Shown piece after piece: positions 8,897 to 16,961 of a stretch of 64,000 bases of DNA (within the stretch, counting starts at the first letter, position 1; every line of letters begins with the position of its first letter). The stretch is from positions 55,405 to 119,404 of the forward strand of contig NZ_JAMXLX010000011.1 of assembly GCF_024055605.1 (NCBI RefSeq), given 5' to 3'. Both the position numbers and the translations under genes were made by a program. Under the pieces are notes generated by a model. The model saw nothing but the letters and a program-made list of their open reading frames with translations, did not search any database and was not told the origin of the DNA. Origin of the DNA: Ciceribacter sichuanensis (GTDB taxonomy: Bacteria > Pseudomonadota > Alphaproteobacteria > Rhizobiales > Rhizobiaceae).

Positions 8897-9793
8897 TCAG
8901 GCAGCCATCCCGATCATCTCGGAGAAGGCGAAGCGCACGCTGTCGGCGACCGCGCGGATCGTTTCGCTGGTTTCGGCTCCCGTGAGCAGCCGCACTTCGA
9001 ACGAGCCGAGTTCAGGCAGCCCATGCTTGTTGCCGAGCGCAACCATATCCTCGGTCAGGTAGCTGCGCGGCAATGGCGCCACGGCTAGGTCTGCTATCAC
9101 CGCGGCGCGCTGCGCCATTGTGTGGGCAGAGAGATAGGCGATCCGGTATTGCCGCTTGTCCCTGTCCAGCCGCGCCAGCGCATCGGCGCGCCAGCAGCAG
9201 CCGTCTTCCCAGATCGATACGGGCAGCGGATCGCGCAGATGCGCGGTGCCACACTTGGCGCCTGCCCAGACCAGATGTTCGGTATGGATCACCTCGCCCT
9301 CATGGCTGACCACGCCCGGCGCGCAATTGATCAGCGTCAGGTCGAGCCGCTGTTCCTGCAGCCGCCGCCGCAGTTGCGATGACGTATCGACGGTCAGGTC
9401 GACCATGATCGCCGGATAGACTTCTGCAAAACGGCGAAGGATCGTCGGCATGAAGCGCTCGCCGATATCGTCCGGTGCCCCCAGTCTGACGACGCCCTTC
9501 ATCTCCGGCATACGGAAGCGGCCCACCGCCTCGTTGGAAAGGGCGAGCATCCTGCGCGCGTAGGGCAGCAGCGTCTCGCCGCTTTCGGTCAACGTCACGG
9601 AGCGGGCATCGCGCAGGAAAAGCGTCGCGTTGAGCTGTTCTTCCAGCTTCTTGATCTGCATCGAAACGGCAGACGGCGTCCGGAATACCCGGTCCGCAGC
9701 GGTGGTGAAGCTTCCGGTCTCGGAGATCGCAACGAAGGTCCGCAGGATGTCGTTGTCCAGCAGCGGCAGGGGTTGGCGAATTGTAACGGTCAT
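8897..9793 (-). CDS. LysR-family transcriptional regulator
   Basis: A 298-aa LysR protein. The start is placed at 9793 because GAGGT lies 8 nt upstream on the minus strand; a longer reading to 9829 lacks a ribosome site. The N-terminal winged helix (LRTFVAISETGSFTTAADRVFRTPSAVSMQIKKLE) is typical, followed by a substrate-binding domain. It is divergent from two DUF1127 genes, whose upstream regions share a 14-bp sequence also present 42 bp upstream of lysR itself. LysR regulators that control DUF1127 genes are known in Rhizobiales (VtlR in Brucella and Agrobacterium); this protein has a different N-terminus and is not clearly VtlR. Confidence 0.88.
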   Translation of the reverse strand: MTVTIRQPLPLLDNDILRTFVAISETGSFTTAADRVFRTPSAVSMQIKKLEEQLNATLFLRDARSVTLTESGETLLPYARRMLALSNEAVGRFRMPEMKGVVRLGAPDDIGERFMPTILRRFAEVYPAIMVDLTVDTSSQLRRRLQEQRLDLTLINCAPGVVSHEGEVIHTEHLVWAGAKCGTAHLRDPLPVSIWEDGCCWRADALARLDRDKRQYRIAYLSAHTMAQRAAVIADLAVAPLPRSYLTEDMVALGNKHGLPELGSFEVRLLTGAETSETIRAVADSVRFAFSEMIGMAA

Positions 9794-9834
9794 CGCGCTT
9801 ACCTCAATATAATTGAACATGAAGACCATATCAT

Positions 9835-9848
9835 TTCGTTTGATTGAT
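9835..9848. promoter_or_regulatory. 14-bp box, copy 1 (lysR / DUF1127-1 intergenic)
   Basis: The 14-bp sequence TTCGTTTGATTGAT occurs here and again at 10125-10138, each 54-59 bp before a DUF1127 start codon. It overlaps TTGA-N7-TCAA at 9840-9854, a LysR-type half-site arrangement, so it is a likely LysR operator. Confidence 0.5.
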
Positions 9849-9902
9849 AGTCAACCGGCGCCCATATTTACCCGCAGAAGTTGGTCAGAAGGAGGTGCCG
9901 AG

Positions 9903-10070
9903 ATGTTCATAGCCATCACTTTACGTCTGCTGCATGTCGCCGTGACGCAACCATTGGGCGATTTCATCCGAGGACGGCGAAGAGCGCGATTGATCCGCGA
10001 GATGGATGAGCTGCCGCGCAGCGTCCAGCGGGACGTCGGCTGGCCCCCGCGCGAGGACGCTCGACGGTGA
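9903..10070 (+). CDS. DUF1127-type small basic protein 1
   Basis: A 55-aa protein; ATG 9903 follows a strong AAGGAGGTG ribosome site, which rules out the longer in-frame reading. The C-terminal half (RRRARLIREMDELPRSVQRDVGW) has the DUF1127 pattern of a basic helix followed by a D-[IV]-G-W/L motif. In Agrobacterium, DUF1127 proteins bind RNA and affect growth and phosphate metabolism; the role of this one is unknown. Divergent from lysR. Confidence 0.7.
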   Translation: MFIAITLRLLHVAVTQPLGDFIRGRRRARLIREMDELPRSVQRDVGWPPREDARR

Positions 10071-10091
10071 TCGATCGCGGCCCGGCGTATC

Positions 10092-10138
10092 AATCAATAT
10101 TGTTGATTTCAGAAATAAGAAACATTCGTTTGATTGAT
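10092..10138. promoter_or_regulatory. 14-bp box, copy 2, plus AATCAA/TTGATT palindrome
   Basis: AATCAA (10092-10097) and TTGATT (10103-10108) form an inverted repeat with a 5-nt spacer, followed at 10125-10138 by the same TTCGTTTGATTGAT box found before the first DUF1127 gene. AT-rich compared with the surroundings. Confidence 0.5.
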
Positions 10139-10197
10139 GAAATGTCCTGATGCAAAACGCAGCTGCCTGAAGAGGCTCACGGGAAAAGGAGAATGCG

Positions 10198-10413
10198 ATG
10201 ACACTGGTATTTGATGAGGCACGGTTTTCCCGGCGCTCGCGCCGGTCATGGGCAACAGCCGGGATTCCGGCTGGTCTCAATTCCGTGATTGCCGCCTGGC
10301 GGGAATGGCATCGCCGTCGCCAGGAAGGACTTGCGCTGGAAGCGATGCCCTTCGATCTCAGGAAAGACCTCGGCTGGCCTGCGGGCGACATGGAGCGCCT
10401 GACACGCCGATAA
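10198..10413 (+). CDS. DUF1127 family small protein 2
   Basis: A 71-aa protein with GGAG six nt before ATG 10198. The second half (VIAAWREWHRRRQEGLALEAMPFDLRKDLGWP, quoted in shortened form: AAWREWHRRR then DLRKDLGWP) fits DUF1127 well. It is a paralogue of the 55-aa protein upstream, with separate but similar upstream DNA, so both are probably controlled by the adjacent LysR. Confidence 0.8.
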   Translation: MTLVFDEARFSRRSRRSWATAGIPAGLNSVIAAWREWHRRRQEGLALEAMPFDLRKDLGWPAGDMERLTRR

Positions 10414-10705
10414 GCAGTTTTGCGACATGCCTCCCGCCCGGACAAGTTGACGATAGTCGCGCCCGGGCAGGAGGCCATTTTTGAGGTTTGTTCAGCCCTG
10501 ATTGGATTTCCCGATCAATTTCAGTCACCTGACCGAAACTGATCCCAGAGGACGGAGCTTCGCCCATGGCTCCGCATCAAAGTCGCAAAAATGTCGCGAT
10601 AATGATGTCCTCCTGAAAAAATCGCCGCTTTTCGTCACTATGATGTCGCGTATCGGCAACCGGCGAACCCCGTTCCACGCAAGGAATGGGAAAAACGTGG
10701 GAACA

Positions 10706-11734
10706 ATGGGCATCAACATGAACAAGCAGACCAAGAAGCGCTCGCTCGTCTTTTTTCTGGTACCGCATTTCACGCTCCTGCCGTTCGCGGGCGCGATCGA
10801 AACACTGCGCATCGCCAACCGCATGCTCGGTTACTCCGCCTATGAATGGCGTCTTGCCTCGGTCGACGGGCAGAAGGTACATTCGTCGAGTGGCATCGGC
10901 ATGGAGGTGAATTCCTCGCTTGCCGACGAACGGCGTTTCCTCTCCGGCGAAAACCGCCCGAGCATGGTGATCGTCTGTTCCGGCATCTACGTGGAGGAGT
11001 TCCACAACAAGTCGGTGAACGCTTGGCTCCGCGAGGCCTATAACCGCGGCGCGGCCATCGGCAGCCTCTGTACTGGCGCCCATGTCCTGGCGCAGGCAGG
11101 ACTTCTGAATGGCAAGCGCTGCGCCATTCACTGGGAAAACCTCCCCGGCTTCTCCGAGACCTTCCCGCAGGCCGAGGTCTATGCCGATCTCTACGAGGTC
11201 GACGGCAATCTCTACACCTGCGCCGGCGGCACGGCCTCGCTGGACATGATGCTGAACCTGATTGGCCAGGATTTCGGCGAAGGCCTCGTCAACCGCGTCT
11301 GCGAGCAGCACCTGACCGACCGCGTCCGCAGCGCCCATGACCGTCAGAGGTTGCCGCTGCGCGCCCGTCTTGGCGTGCAGAACTCCAAGGTCCTGTCGAT
11401 CATCGAGCTCATGGAAAGCAATCTCTCCGAGCCATTGTCGCTGCTGGAGATCGCTGATGATGCCGGTCTCTCGCGCCGCCAGATCGAACGCTTGTTCCGG
11501 CAGGAAATGGGCCGCTCGCCTGCCCGCTATTATCTCGAGATCCGTCTCGACCGCGCCCGTCATCTGCTGGTGCAGTCGTCCATGCCGGTGGTCGAGGTGG
11601 CGGTTGCCTGCGGCTTCGTTTCTGCGTCGCACTTCTCCAAGTGTTATCGCGAACTCTACAACCGTTCGCCCCAGCAGGAACGTGCCGAGCGCAAGCTGAC
11701 CATGACCAGCAACCGCACCGGCGTCGTCGTATGA
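10706..11734 (+). CDS. GlxA-family transcriptional regulator (DJ-1/PfpI-like + AraC HTH)
   Basis: A 342-aa protein from ATG 10706; ATG 10718 is a possible alternative because neither has a strong ribosome site. Residues about 10-190 form a class-I glutamine-amidotransferase-like (DJ-1/PfpI) domain with the nucleophile-elbow-like SLCTGAHVLA. Residues about 230-320 form the AraC helix-turn-helix pair (ADDAGLSRRQIERLFRQE and VACGFVSASHFSKCYRE). GbdR and related regulators of betaine and carnitine catabolism share this architecture, which is suggestive given the C1 cluster, but the target is not shown by the sequence. Confidence 0.85.
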   Translation: MGINMNKQTKKRSLVFFLVPHFTLLPFAGAIETLRIANRMLGYSAYEWRLASVDGQKVHSSSGIGMEVNSSLADERRFLSGENRPSMVIVCSGIYVEEFHNKSVNAWLREAYNRGAAIGSLCTGAHVLAQAGLLNGKRCAIHWENLPGFSETFPQAEVYADLYEVDGNLYTCAGGTASLDMMLNLIGQDFGEGLVNRVCEQHLTDRVRSAHDRQRLPLRARLGVQNSKVLSIIELMESNLSEPLSLLEIADDAGLSRRQIERLFRQEMGRSPARYYLEIRLDRARHLLVQSSMPVVEVAVACGFVSASHFSKCYRELYNRSPQQERAERKLTMTSNRTGVVV

Positions 11735-11767
11735 CGCCGGGTTCCGGCGCGGGTTTTCACCATTGCC

Positions 11768-12421
11768 TCACAGGCCGCCATCGGCGGCCTGTTCGCCGTT
11801 TGGCAGCAGCGTAACGGGATTTTCCGTCCCGATGCCGTCCACCACCGGCTGCGCGGTCGATCCCTCGGCGATTGCCATCGGTCCTTGGGGCACGAGGATC
11901 TGCGCCGCGACCGGCTGGCTTGGGGCAAGGTTTTCGGACTGGCCCAAATCCGAGGTAGCGGCAACGCCGAGCCCGGCATCGATGTTGATGCCCTCGGCCG
12001 GAATTTCATAAGCGCTGCCCGTGTTGTCGTCGGGGCTCGCAAGCGCCTCTTCCGTAGTGTCTTCGGGAGAAAGAAGCACTCCGCCCTTCGCCGTCGGCTC
12101 CACTGTATCAGTCGTGCCATTGTCAACGCCGGCAAGATTCGGCGTGTCGAGATAGTTGATCGCCGCACTCGCTCCGTTGCCGCGTGCCGTCTCCGGCGCG
12201 TAGGCCACCGGCGATCCGACAGGGCCGAGAAGCTCCCTGCCCGCATCGATATCCTCGACCCGGCCCTCGAATTGCCCTTGGCGAGCAACGTAGTGGCGGG
12301 AGGAACGGGGCGTGTTGGCCGCAAGGTCTTCGGGCGGCATCACGCGATCGCCGGTGCAGGAGGCGATGGCCGCAGCCGGCACGAGGATCAGCGCGGAACG
12401 TTGCAGAAAGGAAGACGCCAT
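11768..12421 (-). CDS. Hypothetical lipoprotein
   Basis: A 217-aa protein from ATG 12421; a TTG two codons upstream is less likely. The N-terminus has a hydrophobic segment ending in the lipobox IASC at about residues 20-23, so it should be lipidated after signal cleavage. The rest is acidic, rich in Pro, Ala and Thr, without a recognisable domain. Convergent with the GlxA regulator gene. Confidence 0.65.
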   Translation of the reverse strand: MASSFLQRSALILVPAAAIASCTGDRVMPPEDLAANTPRSSRHYVARQGQFEGRVEDIDAGRELLGPVGSPVAYAPETARGNGASAAINYLDTPNLAGVDNGTTDTVEPTAKGGVLLSPEDTTEEALASPDDNTGSAYEIPAEGINIDAGLGVAATSDLGQSENLAPSQPVAAQILVPQGPMAIAEGSTAQPVVDGIGTENPVTLLPNGEQAADGGL

Positions 12422-12559
12422 ACACAATATCCATCTGCTGCAGCCGGTATCCGGCCTGTCGGCAGAGGATAGACGTCAGCCATTAATGTTTCGTTTGGAT
12501 TTGATTTAAACGCGAATCGCGCCATCCGGCCCGCCGGCGGCATCGCTGAATGACATCCT

Positions 12560-13138
12560 TCAGCGAGCGGCGGCTCCGAGCGCTTCCATTTCCTTCAGCC
12601 AGTTCGTATGGGCCGATACGTCGGCCTCCGCGACATTGCCGACGAGACTTGCCCGGATCGGCCGGAAGCCCACGAAACCCAGAGCCCCCACTTTCCACGC
12701 CTTCAGGCTGTGGCTGCCATAGACGAGCCGGTAATACCACGCCGGCATGCCCATGGTGACGACGAGCCGCATCGACCGTCCCCGGAGCAGTTTCTTCATC
12801 GCGGGGCCTGTGCCGTCATAGGCATAACCCGGCCGCAGCACCTGCTCCAGAAAGGATGCCACCAGCGAGGGCATCCCGCCCATCCACAGCGGAAAGACCA
12901 GCACCACATGGTCGGCGGCCTTGAGCAGCGTCTGGGCGTTGGCGATATCAGGAACGACGGCGCCGTTTTCCTGCTCCTTCTGCGATTGCAGCCGCGGCAC
13001 CTCGATCCGCGCGATCTCAAGCCTCTCGACGGTATGCCCCGCCTTGAGAGCGCCGGCTGCATAGGCGTCCGCCAGGGCATGGCAGAAATGTCGCTCGCCG
13101 ATATCGGGGTGTCCCTGCACAATCAGAACGTGGCTCAC
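12560..13138 (-). CDS. NAD(P)H dehydrogenase-like flavodoxin-fold reductase
   Basis: A 192-aa protein. The start is GTG 13138, with AGGAGA seven nt upstream; the frame continues upstream without a better start. It begins SHVLIVQGHPD, the phosphate-binding loop of flavodoxin-like NAD(P)H oxidoreductases (KefF/MdaB/NQO family), and carries VVLVFPLWMGGMPS, the usual FPLWW-like block. Probable role is FMN-dependent two-electron reduction of quinones or similar compounds. A 14-bp tandem repeat lies directly upstream. Confidence 0.82.
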   Translation of the reverse strand: MSHVLIVQGHPDIGERHFCHALADAYAAGALKAGHTVERLEIARIEVPRLQSQKEQENGAVVPDIANAQTLLKAADHVVLVFPLWMGGMPSLVASFLEQVLRPGYAYDGTGPAMKKLLRGRSMRLVVTMGMPAWYYRLVYGSHSLKAWKVGALGFVGFRPIRASLVGNVAEADVSAHTNWLKEMEALGAAAR

Positions 13139-13146
13139 GGCACTCT

Positions 13147-13202
13147 CCTGTTGAACTTGGCCTGTTGAACTTGGCGCGTCGAGTTCGACCTGTCGAATTT
13201 GG
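13147..13202. repeat. Four tandem 14-bp units upstream of the flavodoxin-fold gene
   Basis: CCTGTTGAACTTGG occurs twice without a gap (13147-13160, 13161-13174), then a diverged unit (13175-13188) and CCTGTCGAATTTGG (13189-13202). The array occupies the 5' leader or promoter of the gene that starts at 13138. Confidence 0.75.
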
Positions 13203-13304
13203 AAGGTTTGCGCGGCATTCCGGTCAGTTTTGGTGCTTGTGTAGCACACGAGGCAGGGCGTAGATCTGATGCATGTCAACGCTTTTGCATGTTGGGGGAT
13301 TTTC

Positions 13305-13805
13305 ATGACGGTCCTGCGTCTCGCCGCAACCCTTGGGCTTCTGGCGTCCACCGCCACGCCGGCTTTCTCCGCCGATTGCGCGAAATGGAAGGCGGAAGTC
13401 TGGGACGTCGAAGGCGGCAGGGCAATGACCGCCCATATTTGCCAGCCGGCGAAGGGTGCCGATCGTGAGGCTCTGCTCTATGTCCAGTGCGGCGAGCCCG
13501 GAACACTCGTGTTGAACTATGACGATGGCGGCCACGGAGATCCGCCCGGCGGCGATCCCGAATGGAAGGGGCCGGTCGTCATTTCCACGGGCGACCAGAG
13601 TCGGGAGGAAACCCTGAGCTATCAGGCCATGGATGGCATTCTTTTCCTGCCTCTTGGCGGTGACAGCGCCGTTCTTGCCATGCTGAAAAGCGGCTCGCAG
13701 ATCACCGTGGCGCCGAAGGAAACGGCCTTCAACACCGTGAGCTTTCCGCTCTCCGGCTCCTCCGCGGCATTGTCGAAACTCACCGCATCCTGCGCCAGGA
13801 ACTGA
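13305..13805 (+). CDS. Hypothetical secreted (periplasmic) protein
   Basis: A 166-aa protein from ATG 13305, chosen because the signal peptide begins there (MTVLRLAATLGLLAS) with cleavage predicted after AFS; the ATG 36 bp upstream would add a non-signal leader. The mature protein has four Cys (including CAKW and TASC near the end), suggesting disulfides. The C-terminal pattern of a Phe-x-Leu-x-Gly block, then Leu and Ala-x-Cys, recurs in rhizobial periplasmic proteins, but no function is assigned. Convergent with the chemoreceptor gene, with a shared terminator. Confidence 0.7.
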   Translation: MTVLRLAATLGLLASTATPAFSADCAKWKAEVWDVEGGRAMTAHICQPAKGADREALLYVQCGEPGTLVLNYDDGGHGDPPGGDPEWKGPVVISTGDQSREETLSYQAMDGILFLPLGGDSAVLAMLKSGSQITVAPKETAFNTVSFPLSGSSAALSKLTASCARN

Positions 13806-13824
13806 ATTCCCGAACAAGCGAAAA

Positions 13825-13853
13825 CCGCCGGCGAGATCTTTTCTCGCCGGCGG
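13825..13853. terminator. Bidirectional intrinsic terminator
   Basis: A perfect 12-bp stem (CCGCCGGCGAGA and its complement) with a 5-nt loop, A-run on the left and TATGTTTT on the right, between convergent genes. Confidence 0.85.
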
Positions 13854-13874
13854 TATGTTTTCAGCATTCTCGGT

Positions 13875-15683
13875 TCAGGCGGCGTAGCGCTGGCCCGCTC
13901 CATCCGCGGCAATCCGCAGTCGCGAGAGGAGTTCGCGCAGGTGGCGGCTTTCTTCCGCAAGCGTCTGGCCGGCCGCCGAGGTTTCCTCGACCATCGCCGC
14001 ATTCTGCTGGGTCATCTGGTCCATGTGGTTGACGGAGGTGTTGATTTCCTGAAGGCCGGTCGCCTGTTCACGCGCTGCGGTCGCGATCGAGGCCACATGG
14101 TCGTTCACCTGATTGACCAGTTTTTCGATCTCGACCAGAGCTTCGCCGGTGGAGCGCACCAGCGAGACGCCATTGCCGACTTCTACCGCGGAAGCGTTGA
14201 TCAACGTCTTGATTTCCTTGGCCGCGTTGGCCGAGCGCTGGGCCAGTTCGCGCACCTCCTGCGCCACCACGGCAAAGCCGCGCCCCGCCTCGCCGGCCCG
14301 TGCCGCCTCGACACCGGCATTCAGCGCCAGCAGGTTGGTCTGGAAGGCGATCTCGTCGATCACGGAGATGATCTGGTTGATCTGGTTGGAGGAAGCCTCG
14401 ATGCGACCCATGGCGTCGACCGCGTTGCGAACGATCTCGCCGGAGCGGTTGGCGCTGAGTTTGGTTTCCGTCACCTTGTCGCGGGCCTCTGCGGCGCGTT
14501 CGGAGGCTGTCCGCACGGTGGCCGTGATCTCATCCAGCGCGGCCGCCGTCTCTTCCAGTGCGGCTGCCTGCTGTTCGGTCCGGCGTGACAGGTTGTTGGT
14601 CGCCTCGCTGATGCCGCCGGCGTTTTCGGTCACGATGTCGCTGGTGTGATTGATCGCAGAAACGACGCTGCTCAGGGCCGCCACGGCGCGGTTGAAATCC
14701 TGCCGCAGCTTTTCGTAGTCGGCTCCGATACTGCCGATCTGGATCGTGAGATCGCCTTCCGCAAGCCGTTCGAGAGCGGAACCGAGTTCGCTGATGGCAT
14801 GGTTCTGTCGGTCCGAGGCGCTGCGCAGCACGGTTTCATTGTTCTGTCGTTCGGTATCCAGGCGAGCCTGCTGTTCGGCCTCGCGGTCACGCAGCAGAAT
14901 TCTTTCCCGAACGGATTCGCGCAACACCAGCAGGGTGTCCGCCATGCCGCCGATCTCGTCCCGCCGGCCGGCATCGGCGATCTCCGTGTTGACGCGTTCC
15001 TCGGCGATATCCGCCATGGCCGCCTTGAGCCGGTTCACCGGCTTCACCACGCTCCGCACCACCGCATAGGCGCAGGCGACGACCATGACGACGCTCGCCA
15101 GAATGATGCCGCCGAACCACAGTGCATTGCTGTAGAACATGGCTGCGAGGTCGTCTGCATAGACACCCGTGCCGACGATCCATCCCCAGGGCGCGAAGCC
15201 GACGACATGGGAGAATTTCTCGACCGGAGCCTCGGCGCCCGGTTTTGGCCAGTAGTAATCGACATAGCCCTCGCCTTTTTCCTTCACGATACGCGCGAAC
15301 TCAAGGAAGATGTGCTTGCCGTTGGGATCCTGCAGGGAGGACAGGTCCTTGCCGTCCAGTTCCGGTTTGATTGGGTGCAGGACCATTCGGGCATTCGTGT
15401 CGTTGATCCAGAGATAACCGTCCTTGCCGTAGCGCATCGCGCCGATGACTTCCTTGGCTTTCGCCTGCGCGTCTTCCCGGCTCAGCGTGCCGGCCTGTTC
15501 CATCTTGTAATATCTGGAAAATACCGCGAGCGCCGTCTGGTCGATCGATGCCAATCCCGCGCGCCGTTCGGCTGCCAGGGTCTCATAGGATCGGAAAAGG
15601 CTGAAGGTAAGGGTCGCGATCAGTACCCCGAGCGCAAGCGCCACAAGCAGGTACAGCCGAACCGATATGCTGAAATTTCCCAT
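13875..15683 (-). CDS. Methyl-accepting chemotaxis protein with single Cache domain
   Basis: A 602-aa transmembrane chemoreceptor. TM1 is at residues about 8-28; the periplasmic single-Cache domain follows (GYLWINDTNARMVLHP and FAPWGWIVGTGVY are typical); TM2 is near residue 190; then a HAMP segment and the signalling domain with the conserved hairpin tip EIAFQTNLLALNAGVEAARA. The tail ends in QRYAA and lacks the CheR/CheB-docking pentapeptide. A GGGGGA ribosome site precedes ATG 15683. The ligand cannot be read from sequence; small carboxylates are common for this domain class. Confidence 0.92.
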   Translation of the reverse strand: MGNFSISVRLYLLVALALGVLIATLTFSLFRSYETLAAERRAGLASIDQTALAVFSRYYKMEQAGTLSREDAQAKAKEVIGAMRYGKDGYLWINDTNARMVLHPIKPELDGKDLSSLQDPNGKHIFLEFARIVKEKGEGYVDYYWPKPGAEAPVEKFSHVVGFAPWGWIVGTGVYADDLAAMFYSNALWFGGIILASVVMVVACAYAVVRSVVKPVNRLKAAMADIAEERVNTEIADAGRRDEIGGMADTLLVLRESVRERILLRDREAEQQARLDTERQNNETVLRSASDRQNHAISELGSALERLAEGDLTIQIGSIGADYEKLRQDFNRAVAALSSVVSAINHTSDIVTENAGGISEATNNLSRRTEQQAAALEETAAALDEITATVRTASERAAEARDKVTETKLSANRSGEIVRNAVDAMGRIEASSNQINQIISVIDEIAFQTNLLALNAGVEAARAGEAGRGFAVVAQEVRELAQRSANAAKEIKTLINASAVEVGNGVSLVRSTGEALVEIEKLVNQVNDHVASIATAAREQATGLQEINTSVNHMDQMTQQNAAMVEETSAAGQTLAEESRHLRELLSRLRIAADGAGQRYAA

Positions 15684-15907
15684 TAAAAATCCCCCAATTT
15701 CTCAAGGGATGGTTCCATAATCGAATTACAAATTTCATAAGTCTGTATACATGAATTTTTGTAGATTATAAATTATAGTCTCTGCAAGTGCCGCTCGTGA
15801 ACGGCTATTGCCCGCCCCGCCCTTATCTCCTAGCGTCGAACGGCTCGCGTCGATTCCGTCAGTCGGGCCGGCGCGAGAAAAAAGATGGTTGACGGAAAGA
15901 AGAGCAG

Positions 15908-16294
15908 ATGAGCGGCGGAACCAAACCTACCGGAGAATTGACCTTGCGCACGCTGGCCATGCCGGCGGATGCCAATGCGGCCGGCGATATTTTCGGCGGT
16001 TGGGTCATGGCGCAGATGGACCTTGCCTCGGGTATCCGCGCTGCGGAACGCGCACACGGCCGCGTCGTCACCGCCGCGGTCAAGGAAATGGCCTTCGCGC
16101 TGCCGGTCAAGATCGGCGACACTCTCTGCATCTATACGGATGTCACCAAGGTCGGCCGCACGTCGATGACCCTTTCCGTCGAAGCGTGGGCGCAGCGTTA
16201 TCTCACCCACACGCTGGAAAAGGTCACCGAGGCGACCTTTGTCATGGTGGCGCTGGATGGCGAGGGGAATCCGACGCCTGTGCCGCCGGTCTGA
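15908..16294 (+). CDS. Acyl-CoA thioesterase (YciA-like hotdog)
   Basis: A 128-aa hotdog-fold protein close to the usual YciA length. Visible motifs are the N-terminal LRTLAMPADANAAGDIFGGW with the catalytic-loop Asp and Gly, then AAVKEMAFALPVKIGD. It hydrolyses acyl-CoA esters; the chain-length preference is unknown. GGAAAG precedes ATG 15908. The 224-bp upstream gap shared with the chemoreceptor gene is AT-rich and probably carries divergent promoters. Confidence 0.88.
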   Translation: MSGGTKPTGELTLRTLAMPADANAAGDIFGGWVMAQMDLASGIRAAERAHGRVVTAAVKEMAFALPVKIGDTLCIYTDVTKVGRTSMTLSVEAWAQRYLTHTLEKVTEATFVMVALDGEGNPTPVPPV

Positions 16295-16334
16295 TCTCGG
16301 ATTCGATGCCGGCGGCAGGCTCGCCAGTCGGAAT

Positions 16335-16685
16335 TCAGGCGCGGAAGATGAGCGCCGCGCCGGCTGCGATGAGCGCGAATCCGAAAAAGTGGTTGATGGT
16401 CAGGGATTCCTTCAGCCAGAAGATCGAGAAGCCGGAAAACACCAGCAGCGTAATGACCTCCTGAATGGTCTTCAATTGTGCCGCCGAATAGACCTGTGCG
16501 CCGATCCGGTTTGCCGGTACCGCAAGGCAATATTCGAAGAACGCGATCCCCCAACTGATTATGATCGCTACGAAAAGCGCCGTACTGCGGAACTTGAGGT
16601 GTCCGTACCAGGCGAAAGTCATGAACACGTTGGACAGTGAGAGCAACACGATTGGCCAGATAGCGGACGGATTGACGAAGGACAT
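16335..16685 (-). CDS. DMT-superfamily DUF486 membrane protein
   Basis: A 116-aa protein with four hydrophobic segments. ATG 16685 is used because AGGG precedes it and the first membrane segment begins immediately; the longer reading adds a polar leader. The sequence (WPIVLLSLSNVFMTFAWYGH and AGAALIF at the end) fits the DUF486 family of the drug/metabolite transporter superfamily. Substrate unknown. Confidence 0.8.
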   Translation of the reverse strand: MSFVNPSAIWPIVLLSLSNVFMTFAWYGHLKFRSTALFVAIIISWGIAFFEYCLAVPANRIGAQVYSAAQLKTIQEVITLLVFSGFSIFWLKESLTINHFFGFALIAAGAALIFRA

Positions 16686-16961
16686 GATTGGACCCTGAAG
16701 AGGATGTTGTTGGTTTCTGACGTCGAGCGCCGGGGGAGAATCGAGACCGCGACCTCCTGCGCAGAACATGCAGCAACAGATCGGCGCGTCCAGTCCTGAA
16801 GGGGCTTCGATAGCCTCGCCAATGACCCTGAAATTTGGGAGCGTACAAAAAAGGTCCCTTTGCGATCAATCGATTACCTAAAAATGGAGCCTTCGCCGTT
16901 AAATGAATCTTATCGGAATCGTGTCATCCTTATGACCATGTTTGAAACGCACTGATTTCTA

